Of a stretch of DNA of 43,223 nucleotides, positions 1-8,141 are shown one piece after another. The first letter of the stretch is position 1. Every line of letters starts with the position of its first letter. Source of the DNA: CBDUQI01 sp965369325 (GTDB taxonomy: Bacteria > Pseudomonadota > Gammaproteobacteria > Steroidobacterales > JBCBZW01); contig CBDUQI010000022.1 in assembly GCA_965369325.1 (NCBI GenBank), forward strand, positions 1 to 43,223. Direction: 5' to 3'. Below the pieces are notes generated by a model. That model saw nothing but the letters and a program-made list of their open reading frames with translations, made no database searches and was not told the DNA's origin. The translations under genes and the position numbers were made by a program.

Positions 1-1001
1 CCGGAACGGCGGTGGAACCGAAGTACGCCGAACTCAGCGTTGAGCAAGTGTACGAGCGGCGGAGGGCCTTGCCGAAACGGCATCCGAAAATGTTGGCGAT
101 GGCCGCCAGATCCGCCGGACACACAAGGCAACCTGCGCCGTCCGCCCTAGCCGCAAGGCCGACACCGAGTCGCAACGGGCGTCCGGTCCTGGCCGATGAC
201 GACGCGCAGAAGGCGGCCGTGCGTCAGGCCCTGGCCCAGCGCTACCCGGCGACGCGCGATCTGCGCTATTCAACGGCGCGCGAGCCGCACCACTCAACCG
301 CACGCGACTCTCAGGCGGCGAACAACACCTCGCCCGAGGGTGCCAAAGCTGAGGCGGCCCGCGTCACCAATCACTGGCGATCGGCATTTCGCAAGGCCGA
401 GGCCAGCGCGCGTCTCGCCGGTGGCCGCGGCCATCGGCCTGCCGGCGTGGAACGGGAGATCGAGGCGGTGCTCAGTCATAAGCTCGACTGGCGCGTGCAA
501 CTGTGGCGCTTCCTGGTACGCACGCCCAGCGACTTTTGCGGCTTCGACCGCCGCTTCATCCATCAGGGGCTGTATCTGGACGACCTGCAGGGCGAGAGCC
601 TGAAAATCTACATGGCCATTGATACCAGCGGCTCCGTCGACAACTCTCAACTGGGCGAATTTCTGGCCGAGGTGCGCGGCGTGAAGCAGGCGTACCAGAA
701 CATCGACATCGACCTGTATTTCGTCGATGCCGACATCACCGGCCCCGTGTCCGTCAGCGAGGTGTCGGACATCCCGATCCCGATCGGCGGGGGCGGCACC
801 GACTTTCGTCCGTTCTTCGAGGACGTCGCCAAGCGCTCTTCCCCGGGCGAACAGGCGCTGATCGTCTACCTGACCGACGGCGACGGCGAGCTGCCGGAGC
901 AGGCGCCCAGGCAAGAGATGTTGTGGGTGGTGACGGAGGGCGGCATCGAGGACTTCCCATTCGGACACGTGACGCGGCTGGCCGATCGATACGCAGCCTG
1001 A
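1..1001 (+). CDS. VWA-like domain protein (COG3864/DUF2201 type), 5' truncated
   Basis: The frame is open to the first base of the window, so the GTG at 12 is probably not the true start and the gene begins outside. In the COG3864 family an N-terminal metallopeptidase-like domain precedes a VWA-like domain. The first visible residues (AELSVEQVYE) resemble the end of that N-terminal domain. The visible C-terminal half has a complete MIDAS metal site: DTSGS at about residues 204-208 (counted from the GTG), the Thr of GGGGTDF at about 263, and the Asp of TDGDGE at about 289. An Ala/Arg-rich linker (about 30-120) separates the two parts. Family members usually sit beside a MoxR AAA+ ATPase, which would lie upstream of the window. 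The next gene, 48 bp downstream, encodes a large repeat protein and is probably co-transcribed. The molecular role of this family is not established. Confidence 0.85.
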   Translation, partial: GTAVEPKYAELSVEQVYERRRALPKRHPKMLAMAARSAGHTRQPAPSALAARPTPSRNGRPVLADDDAQKAAVRQALAQRYPATRDLRYSTAREPHHSTARDSQAANNTSPEGAKAEAARVTNHWRSAFRKAEASARLAGGRGHRPAGVEREIEAVLSHKLDWRVQLWRFLVRTPSDFCGFDRRFIHQGLYLDDLQGESLKIYMAIDTSGSVDNSQLGEFLAEVRGVKQAYQNIDIDLYFVDADITGPVSVSEVSDIPIPIGGGGTDFRPFFEDVAKRSSPGEQALIVYLTDGDGELPEQAPRQEMLWVVTEGGIEDFPFGHVTRLADRYAA

Positions 1002-1049
1002 CAAAGGAATTTGATACCGCAGCCATGCGGATGCACAAGGAGAGTTTAA

Positions 1050-3998
1050 GTGTCGACATTGGTAAATATGATCGTAGCGGCCCTGGAGGAGGCACTGGCT
1101 GCTCCAAAGCTACCTGATCTGGATCGCGCGGAGGCGCTCGCCACCGTGCAGGACCCGGCGACCGATGAGAAGCGGCTGCGCGAAACTCTGCGCGCCTGCC
1201 CGGAATCTATGGAGATCGCTCGCGCCGTAGCGCGCCACCCCAACCTCGGCGCGCCGGCACTGGCTCGCATGCATGCCTGGCTGCCAGAGGATGCCGCCGC
1301 CAACCCGTCCCTCGCCGAGTACAGCAAGGACGAGACCTGGGCGAAGAACGCGGCCAACTACCGTGATAAGGGCATGCGCGGCTACGCCGACGGGTACAGC
1401 AGCAGCGTTTGCGACACCCATCCGGAGCTCTACCGCGTCCAGCATTATCTTGAGAAAGGCTCGGCCTCGGATTTCCGTCACGTTGCGGCGATCGGCGCCA
1501 TCCCCAACGACATCTTCCGCCCTCATCTCACCTCCAAAAACAGCCATCTTCGCAAGGCGTTGGCCGGTAGGACTCACTTCGAGCGGTCAGACCTCGCTGT
1601 GTTTTGCGGTGACAACGCAAAATCTGTTCGGCTGGCGCTAGCCGGCAACCCCGCGCTTGCGCCGGAGCTGATCGAGCGACTCACCAACGATGAGGATGCC
1701 GACGTGCGCGCGGCAGCGCTCGCGCACCCGAATTGTCCTGAAGCCACGGTGCACACGGCCGAGATGGCGAAGGCAGCCGAGTTGACCAAGGACGATAAGC
1801 CGATCGGCGAGCTCACCGAGACTGAGATCATTGAATCGATTCGAGACCCCGCCACTAGCGCTGCGCGGCTCGACGCCATCGCCGCCAGCGCCAGCACGCA
1901 CATACGCTACGGTTGCGGCCTGCACCCCAATGCCAGCGTGCCGCTCCTGGAGTCTCTGGCAGCCGAGGAGACACATTGGCTTGCGGAGGCCGTCGCATTC
2001 AACACAGCAACGCCGACCGCCTTGCTGGAGAAGATCGCCGCCAATGCAAATGCAGCGGTACGGCAGGCGCTGGCCTGGAATGCCGCGACGCCGGAGTCGG
2101 TTCAACTGGCATTGGCCGAGAGTGGCCCGCGGGCGTTGCGGTACATCCTGGCCAACAGTACGAGCAGCATATCCGTGTGGGCGAGGCTGATCGAGCTAGC
2201 AACGCAGGAACAACCCGCGACGGCCAAAAAGGGAAAGAAACCTGAACCGCGCTGGGAGGATCATCTGGCCACCGCGTTCGATCCGAGCACCTCCGGCACC
2301 AAGCTGCGTGGCCTGCAACGCTCGACCAGCAGCCGCCACACCTTCGTGGCACGCCTTGCGGCGCGTCACCCGAATTGTCCTGAGTCGCTCTACGCCCAGT
2401 ACGGCTACTACTGTTACGGGGATCTAGCGCAGAACCCGAAGTTTGCGCTGGCGTTGTTGGAGAGTCCGGCAGCAGTGCCGAGTGAACCGATCAAAGACTG
2501 GCTGTTGAACGACTGGGCGCGCTACGACGGCACCCCCGGGCACGTGGTCAACTTCTATCTCCAATCGAACGACAAACAGAACAAACGCCGCAGTGTGAGG
2601 GATGCGAAGGCCTCCGTGCCGTTGCTGCAGCGGCTCGTCCATGATCCGGACGTGCTGCTGAGAAACTCGCTGGCCTCGCGCAAAGACCTCACCCGCTACA
2701 TGTTCGAAATGCTAGCTCGTGACAACAACAAGAAGACTCGCGAGCTCATCGCGAAGAACCCGCGTTGCCCCGCGGACGTGCTCCAGCTGCTCGGCGAAGA
2801 CAAGGTGGCCACGGTGCGCGCCGCAGCCGTGCAGCATCCTTCCTACCCCGCCTCATCCGGCAAGCCCCGTGCGGGCTCAAAGGGCGGGAACAGCAAGCGC
2901 GATCGCGCCTCGTCCCGCGAGGTGATGCGCGATCGCGGACCCAGGCGGGACCGCATCAAGATGGCGAAGGAAGCCCGGAGTGCATCGCTACTGGAGGATC
3001 TGTCCCAGGACAAGGTTACCGATGTACGCGAAACCGTCGCGCGAAACATCAAAACGCCCCAGAAGGTGTTGCGCGCACTTGCGAGCGATAGCCAAGCCGC
3101 TGTCCGGGTAGGCGTCGCAAGAAACGACAAGGCGCGAATGGCCGTCGTTGAGCTGCTGTTTGATGATGCCGATGAGGACGTGCGCTGCACCGCGATGCGG
3201 GCCGCCAGCTGGCTCGTAGACAAGAATGACCAGGCCGAAGCGCTGTTCCGGCGAATCGCCGGCGACCCGGCGGGCCGCATCCGCGCAATCGCCGCCAGCG
3301 CAGCAACAGACAATGACCTTCAGGAGTCGCTTTCGCAAGATGACGACCCTCAAGTGCTCAGTGCGTTGTCGGGCAATCGATCATTGAGAACCCCTATCGC
3401 CCGCCGTCTGTTCGACAGCGACGATTACGGGGTTCGTCGCAATGTCATACGCCGCACCAACGACATCGCGCTACTGGAGCGCGGGGTGCGCGACGAAAGC
3501 ACAGGTGTGCGGGAGGCAGCCGCATCCAACAAATTAACTCAACAGCATGCGCTGCGACTGGCGATGCTTCATTGCACCGAGGTCAACAGCTACCTGGCGT
3601 ACAGCCCGAAGCTCTCGAACGAACTGTTCGACATTCTGCTCGATGGCGGCGATGCGCAGGTGCTTCGGCACGTGGCCAGTGAGGCGAAGCTGAATCGGTC
3701 CCGAGTCGAGCGCTTGCTGGCCACTGAGCAGCCCGGCGTGCCCGAGTACCTGCTACACCGCGAGCCACTCAAGCCTGGCGATATCGAGCAGCTGATGAAC
3801 GGCGACAACCGGCGCGTGCGTTGCCTCATTGCTGAGAATTCAAAACTGACGCAGGAGCAGTTCGATAAGCTGCTGAATGAGCGATCGGAGGAGGTGTGTC
3901 AGGCGCTGGCTCACAACATCCTCAGCGAGGAGCAGGAGGCGCAACTCGCGCAGGTTCGCCGGGAGATCCGCGACGCACAACGTGCGGCGGCCGGCTAA
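1050..3998 (+). CDS. Leucine-rich-repeat-variant (LRV/HEAT-like) solenoid protein, 982 aa
   Basis: The protein is built almost entirely from alpha-helical repeats of roughly 23-25 residues. Their signature resembles A-xHPNCPExLLxxLAxDxDxxVRxAVA (for example ALAHPNCPEATV and ARHPNCPESLYA). This is the leucine-rich-repeat variant, or HEAT-like, pattern. A basic low-complexity linker rich in Arg, Lys and Ser (about residues 605-655) splits the solenoid into two arms. No signal peptide, membrane segment or Cys cluster is visible, so a cytoplasmic scaffold is likely. The start is GTG at 1050, supported by AAGGAGAG at 1037-1044. The gene follows the VWA-like gene by 48 bp in the same direction, so the two probably work together. 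Its partner and function are unknown. Confidence 0.85.
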   Translation: MSTLVNMIVAALEEALAAPKLPDLDRAEALATVQDPATDEKRLRETLRACPESMEIARAVARHPNLGAPALARMHAWLPEDAAANPSLAEYSKDETWAKNAANYRDKGMRGYADGYSSSVCDTHPELYRVQHYLEKGSASDFRHVAAIGAIPNDIFRPHLTSKNSHLRKALAGRTHFERSDLAVFCGDNAKSVRLALAGNPALAPELIERLTNDEDADVRAAALAHPNCPEATVHTAEMAKAAELTKDDKPIGELTETEIIESIRDPATSAARLDAIAASASTHIRYGCGLHPNASVPLLESLAAEETHWLAEAVAFNTATPTALLEKIAANANAAVRQALAWNAATPESVQLALAESGPRALRYILANSTSSISVWARLIELATQEQPATAKKGKKPEPRWEDHLATAFDPSTSGTKLRGLQRSTSSRHTFVARLAARHPNCPESLYAQYGYYCYGDLAQNPKFALALLESPAAVPSEPIKDWLLNDWARYDGTPGHVVNFYLQSNDKQNKRRSVRDAKASVPLLQRLVHDPDVLLRNSLASRKDLTRYMFEMLARDNNKKTRELIAKNPRCPADVLQLLGEDKVATVRAAAVQHPSYPASSGKPRAGSKGGNSKRDRASSREVMRDRGPRRDRIKMAKEARSASLLEDLSQDKVTDVRETVARNIKTPQKVLRALASDSQAAVRVGVARNDKARMAVVELLFDDADEDVRCTAMRAASWLVDKNDQAEALFRRIAGDPAGRIRAIAASAATDNDLQESLSQDDDPQVLSALSGNRSLRTPIARRLFDSDDYGVRRNVIRRTNDIALLERGVRDESTGVREAAASNKLTQQHALRLAMLHCTEVNSYLAYSPKLSNELFDILLDGGDAQVLRHVASEAKLNRSRVERLLATEQPGVPEYLLHREPLKPGDIEQLMNGDNRRVRCLIAENSKLTQEQFDKLLNERSEEVCQALAHNILSEEQEAQLAQVRREIRDAQRAAAG

Positions 3999-4053
3999 GG
4001 GCAGGCCTCGCTCGCGCGGATATGTGCGTGCGATGTCGTCCAGCGGACACACG

Positions 4054-4082
4054 TTGGCACGCCAGCGCCTGCATGCTATACG
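4054..4082 (+). promoter_or_regulatory. Candidate sigma-70 promoter for the GH114 gene
   Basis: TTGGCA (4054-4059) and TATACG (4077-4082) are separated by exactly 17 bp. The predicted start point falls at about 4088-4089, on the first ATG of the GH114 gene. The mRNA would therefore be leaderless from ATG 4088, or have a leader of about 14 nt for ATG 4103. This is a sequence match only. Confidence 0.5.
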
Positions 4083-4087
4083 GACGC

Positions 4088-5218
4088 ATGAAAGCTAAAC
4101 ACATGAACCTGATCGCGCAGCGCTCGATTCACGCGCTATCCTGTTTTTCGCTGACGGCCGGCGTGCTGAGCGCAAGTCTGCTGATGGCCAGCCCCGTTGC
4201 CCAGGCGGCTGATACCGATCAGGACAGCATCGACGACACCCAGGACAACTGCCTGCTGGTCGCCAATGCCGACCAGCGCGACACCGATGTCGACGGCTTT
4301 GGCAACGCCTGCGATCCGGATCTCGATAATGATCTGGTTGTCAATTTCTCCGACTTGTCGATACTCAAGGCGGCTTTTTTTTCAAGCGAACCCAACGCCG
4401 ATTTAGACGGTGACGGAGACGTTAACTTTAACGATCTTGCCATCATGAAGGGCTTGTTCTTCCAAGCGCCGGGGCCAGGTGCCGACGTCGCCACGTGGTG
4501 GCAACCCAGTCCCGGCACCTCGTGGCACTGGCAGCTAGTCGGCACCATCGACCAAAGTTACGACGTGACGATGTACGACATCGATCTTGATGTCGACCGC
4601 TTCGCTCCGCCCGGTGCGCCGTCCACCATCGAGCAACTGCAGGCCGCGGGCCGCATCGTGATCTGTTACATGAGCGCAGGCACGTGGGAAGACTTTCGCG
4701 CGGATGCGGGGGAGTTTCCGGAAGCCGTCAAAGGCAACACGCTTGATCAGTTTGCCGACGAGCGCTGGCTGGACATTCGCCGGCTGGATGTTTTGGGCCC
4801 GATCATGCAGGCGCGGTTGGACCGCGCGGTGGCGCAGGGTTGCGACGGGGTCGAGCCGGACAACGTCGATGGGTGGGACAACAACAGCGGATTCCCGCTC
4901 ACCCCGGCAGACCAGTTGACCTACAACCGCTGGTGGGCGGATGAGGCGCACGCACGCGGGCTGTCGGTGGGGTTGAAGAACGATCTTGCGCAGGTTCCGC
5001 AACTGGTCGATGATTTCGACTGGGCGCTGAACGAGCAGTGTTTTCAGTTCAACGAATGCGAAACGCTGCAGCCGTTTGTCGACGCCGGCAAGGCGGTGTT
5101 TGGGGTGGAGTACCAGGGCAGCACCAACGTCTTCTGCCCGGTAATCAATGCGCTGGATTACGATTGGTTGAAGATGAACTTCGACCTGGACAATTCGGTG
5201 CGGATTCCGTGCCGGTAG
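4088..5218 (+). CDS. Secreted GH114-family glycosidase with N-terminal TSP3/dockerin-like module
   Basis: The 376-aa protein begins with a signal peptide (residues 1 to about 40, cleavage after PVAQA). Residues 41-80 form a thrombospondin-type-3 calcium repeat with paired Cys. Residues about 80-128 contain two EF-hand-like loops (DLDNDLVVNFSDL and DLDGDGDVNFNDL), each followed by a hydrophobic helix, which is dockerin-like. Residues about 137-376 are a GH114 (endo-alpha-1,4-polygalactosaminidase-like) TIM barrel, with VICYMSAGTWE, WLDIR, GVEPDNVDGW and LNEQCFQFNEC. Characterised GH114 enzymes cut galactosamine-containing polysaccharides, and Pseudomonas PelA carries a related domain. ATG 4088 was chosen because it gives a clean signal peptide. 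ATG 4103 is an alternative, and neither has a good ribosome-binding site. Extension of the frame upstream to 3896 overlaps the repeat-protein gene and is rejected. Confidence 0.85.
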   Translation: MKAKHMNLIAQRSIHALSCFSLTAGVLSASLLMASPVAQAADTDQDSIDDTQDNCLLVANADQRDTDVDGFGNACDPDLDNDLVVNFSDLSILKAAFFSSEPNADLDGDGDVNFNDLAIMKGLFFQAPGPGADVATWWQPSPGTSWHWQLVGTIDQSYDVTMYDIDLDVDRFAPPGAPSTIEQLQAAGRIVICYMSAGTWEDFRADAGEFPEAVKGNTLDQFADERWLDIRRLDVLGPIMQARLDRAVAQGCDGVEPDNVDGWDNNSGFPLTPADQLTYNRWWADEAHARGLSVGLKNDLAQVPQLVDDFDWALNEQCFQFNECETLQPFVDAGKAVFGVEYQGSTNVFCPVINALDYDWLKMNFDLDNSVRIPCR

Positions 5219-5402
5219 ACACGAGCTTTTGAGTACCCGTTTGCCGCCCCACGCCGGCTTCGCGAACGTTTTCGAAAAAGACGATTGCCGCGGGTGTCCG
5301 GCTGGCCCTATCACTAACTGAGGCACTACGGAAAACCACTATACCGCTCCGCGTTGGCCCTGCTTATGGTATGCGAGGAAGGGCACGTCCACGCGAGGGG
5401 AC

Positions 5403-6248
5403 ATGAGCGCGGAATCACATCGAGCGAAGCAGGCTGGCGAGCGGACTGGGCAGGGCGAGTTGTCCGGGCTGCCGTTCGCCGCACCGTGCCGAGAACTGGC
5501 GCTCGGCGCGCCGTTTCGCTGGCTGCGGCTGGGCTTTCATGATTTTCGCCGCGCCGCGCCACAGAGTCTCAGCTACGGGCTGTTCATGGCCGCGACCATT
5601 GCGCTGGTGTGCGGGTTGGCATGGCGTTACGGCAGCTACTGGTTCATGTTCGCGATGCTGGGCGGCTTTATCTTTCTGGCGCCACTGACATGCATTGGTC
5701 TGTATGCCATAAGTGCCCAACTCGAGCGCGATCAAACTCCCTCGCTGCGTCGGGCATTGCGGGCGGGCTTCCGCCGCCATATCGGCAACGAGATGGTCTT
5801 CGCGCTAGTGCTGATGATCATCTTTCTGGTCTGGGCGCGCGCCGGCGCGTTAGTGAGCGTGTTCTTTCCCGCAAACGGCAATGTTGAACTTGCCGATCTC
5901 GCCACCTACCTGACGCTCGGCACAACCGTCGGCGCCATCTTCGCCACCATCACCTTCTCGGCCAGTGCGTTCGCGCTGCCCATGATCGTGCATCGCAAGG
6001 TAGATGCTGTGACAGCCGTCGTGACCTCCATCAACGCCGTGCTGCGCAACCGGTTGGTCATGATGATCTGGCTCGCATTGATCGTCGGGGGCGTGCTGCT
6101 CGGCGTCGCTACCGCCTTTGCGGGGCTGGTGATTATCCTCCCGGTGATCGGGCACGCAGCCTGGCATGCTTATCTTGAGACGATCGATGCTGAAGGGTTC
6201 CCGCGCCACGAAACCGGCGTTACTGCCACGCCCCGAGCACACGGCTGA
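5403..6248 (+). CDS. DUF2189 integral membrane protein
   Basis: This 281-aa inner-membrane protein has about six hydrophobic segments between residues 55 and 265 (for example LFMAATIALVCGLAW, MVFALVLMIIFLVW and MMIWLALIVGGVLLG). The sequence after the N-terminal 35 residues (GAPFRWLRLGFHDFRRAAPQS) matches the start typical of DUF2189 proteins. The family function is unknown. ATG 5403 is preceded by GAGGGG at 5395-5400. About 185 bp separate it from the GH114 gene, so it may have its own promoter. The flanking 5219-5402 stretch shows no other gene. Confidence 0.8.
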   Translation: MSAESHRAKQAGERTGQGELSGLPFAAPCRELALGAPFRWLRLGFHDFRRAAPQSLSYGLFMAATIALVCGLAWRYGSYWFMFAMLGGFIFLAPLTCIGLYAISAQLERDQTPSLRRALRAGFRRHIGNEMVFALVLMIIFLVWARAGALVSVFFPANGNVELADLATYLTLGTTVGAIFATITFSASAFALPMIVHRKVDAVTAVVTSINAVLRNRLVMMIWLALIVGGVLLGVATAFAGLVIILPVIGHAAWHAYLETIDAEGFPRHETGVTATPRAHG

Positions 6249-6659
6249 CACCGTCGCCACGACCGCTGCGAATTCGTGTGCGTACGCGTTCCGTTGCCAG
6301 TTGTGCCAGTCGCCTCTTCTTCACCAGCGGAGCCTTCGGTTACGCCCTCATCCAGGCGGCCCCGGACACCGCGGTATCGTCATTTATGGCGCCCCTGATC
6401 ACACTCGTTAGATCAGTTTAGGGCTTCACCTGGGAAATATTACTTTACATAACATTTTGACTCCGTCTTATTCTATACTGGCTGCGGGGGCAATACCTGG
6501 CCAGGTATTGCCCCCGCAGAGTTGGCCTGCCTGGACGGGCCGCCAACTCCGCGCGTTTCGATTAATTCCTATAAAAATAAGAGCTTAAGTGGGCGGCAAT
6601 TAAAGTCGGACGTTCCGGTTTTCGTGTCGCATACCTATCTATTTGTCAGGGAGTTTGAG
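6249..6659. other. Intergenic region with AT-rich stretch and large palindrome
   Basis: No convincing gene is present in these 411 bp. About 6410-6480 is distinctly AT-rich against its GC-rich surroundings. It is followed at once by a perfect 38-bp palindrome and then a second AT-rich leader (about 6560-6600) ahead of the diheme cytochrome gene. An open frame runs in from 6522 but lacks a signal peptide, so it is read here as untranslated leader. Confidence 0.5.
6482..6519. repeat. Perfect 38-bp palindrome (19-bp arms, no spacer)
   Basis: The left arm, 6482-6500, begins CTGCGGGGGC. The right arm, 6501-6519, is its exact reverse complement. Symmetry ends at both flanks. It lies directly after a TATACT-like hexamer (6474-6479) and 140 bp before the diheme cytochrome start codon. 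It could be an operator, a cruciform, a 5' leader hairpin or the upstream gene's terminator stem, although no T-run follows on either strand. Confidence 0.9.
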
Positions 6660-8066
6660 ATGAAACGAGTCCATTTATCAGGTAAAGCGGCGTTGATTGC
6701 CGCGCTGCTGCCATTTAGCGCCACTGGCGCTTTTGGCCAGGGCGTCGGCCAGGTTGGGGAGGGGCCTAACCACCGTCACATCGAGCAGTCACAAATCGAC
6801 GACGGTGAGTTGTCACTAGCACAGATCATTGCGCACGGGCGCCAGAAGTTCACAGTGGACTTCAATGTGCTGGACGGACTAGGGGATCCGGCGCGCCTGG
6901 GCATTAACGCGGTGGGTGAGGTTGCAGGTTTCAATCGCATCAGCGGGCCAGATTCGGTGGCATGCACCGCCTGCCACGGCAAACCGTTTGCCGGGGGTGC
7001 CGGCGACAACACAGCCGCGATTTTTCCTGCCTTTAACCGCCCGGATAACGTCGACGCGCCCTCCTTCGAGGGGCTTAATGTGAAAAATAGCCAGAGCGTG
7101 TTTGGAGGCGGTGCAAAACAACGTCTGGCTGAGGAGATGACCGCCGAAATTCAAGCTACGGCCGATGAGGCCGCCGCGCAGGCGGCCGACAGCGGGCAAC
7201 CGGTCACCCTGCCCCTTAGCGCGAAGGGCGTGAGCTTTGGCCAGATCACGGCGATGACGGATGGCACCTTGGATACCGCTGCGATTGAAGGCATTTCGCC
7301 CGACCTGCAAATTCGCCCGTTTAACTCCATTGGTACAACGCTGAGCCTGCGCGATTTTACCGTTGATGCAATGGAGCAGCATTTTGGTATCGAGGCGGAG
7401 GAGCGCTTTGAGGCGGATGGCGATGGCGACGGCGTGGAGCGGGAGTTGACCGTGGGCGACGTCACCGCGACCGCACTGTTCCAGGCGGCACTGCCAATCC
7501 CGACCACCGTAGTTCCGGATACGCCAGCGGAATTAGCGGCGGCACTACGCGGACGTACCGCATTCTCACATGCGCAATGCGAGGGATGTCACATTCCCAG
7601 CATGATCATCGACGATCCGGTGTTTCGTGAACGCGCGCCAGATTCTGAGGTGGCCGCTGAGTTGGATCTTACCCGCGATGGATTCGCCCCCACCCTCAGG
7701 GGATTGGATGATGGCACCGCGATCATTCGTTTGTTTTCGGATCTGAAGCGCCACGATATGGGCGCACAACTGGCCGAGCCGCTGTTGCAGAACGAACGGG
7801 CCAGCACCCAGCACTTTATGACGTTACCGCTATGGGGCGTGAACAGCACCGGCCCCTGGATGCACGATGGTCGCGCCAGTACGTTGACCGAAGCGATCAT
7901 GTTGCATGGCGGCGAGGGTGAGCCCGCCCGTCAGGCCTACCAGGAGTTGCCCGAAAGCGCCCAAGCCGACCTGATTGAGTTTCTAAAGACGCTGCAAATC
8001 GTGTTGCTGGACGAACGCTTGCGTGATCATCAGATCGCGCCTGCACAAGTGGTGGATGCCCTATAG
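6660..8066 (+). CDS. Periplasmic diheme c-type cytochrome (di-heme oxidoreductase/thiol oxidoreductase type)
   Basis: The 468-aa protein has a Sec signal peptide (residues 1 to about 26, ending GAFG) and two c-heme attachment motifs, CTACH at about 102-106 and CEGCH at about 307-311. Candidate distal Met ligands and conserved motifs such as LPLWGVNSTGPWMHDGRA lie in the C-terminal part. The overall arrangement resembles the di-heme oxidoreductase (DHOR) and cytochrome-c-peroxidase-like families. An acidic stretch (EADGDGDGVER) may bind calcium. The physiological substrate cannot be read from sequence. ATG 6660 is preceded by AGGGAG (6648-6653), which decides the start over the longer frame. 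It is transcribed alone, converging on the next gene. Confidence 0.75.
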   Translation: MKRVHLSGKAALIAALLPFSATGAFGQGVGQVGEGPNHRHIEQSQIDDGELSLAQIIAHGRQKFTVDFNVLDGLGDPARLGINAVGEVAGFNRISGPDSVACTACHGKPFAGGAGDNTAAIFPAFNRPDNVDAPSFEGLNVKNSQSVFGGGAKQRLAEEMTAEIQATADEAAAQAADSGQPVTLPLSAKGVSFGQITAMTDGTLDTAAIEGISPDLQIRPFNSIGTTLSLRDFTVDAMEQHFGIEAEERFEADGDGDGVERELTVGDVTATALFQAALPIPTTVVPDTPAELAAALRGRTAFSHAQCEGCHIPSMIIDDPVFRERAPDSEVAAELDLTRDGFAPTLRGLDDGTAIIRLFSDLKRHDMGAQLAEPLLQNERASTQHFMTLPLWGVNSTGPWMHDGRASTLTEAIMLHGGEGEPARQAYQELPESAQADLIEFLKTLQIVLLDERLRDHQIAPAQVVDAL

Positions 8067-8090
8067 GGTTGCGAGCCTATTAGCCAGTAA

Positions 8091-8118
8091 GGGAGCAGGC
8101 CGCCAGCGGCCTGCTCCC
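8091..8118. terminator. Hairpin between convergent genes, likely bidirectional terminator
   Basis: A perfect 12-bp stem (GGGAGCAGGCCG with its complement) with loop CCAG lies in the 75-bp gap between two convergent stop codons. Neither strand has a strong T-run after it, so the termination role is inferred from position. Confidence 0.5.
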
Positions 8119-8141
8119 GTGGCGATCGGCTTGCGACGTTT

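Noticed and set aside
6457..6479. TTGACT and TATACT as a sigma-70 promoter before the diheme cytochrome gene
   Set aside because: The spacing is only 11 bp, too short for a normal promoter. No better -35 was found for the TATACT.
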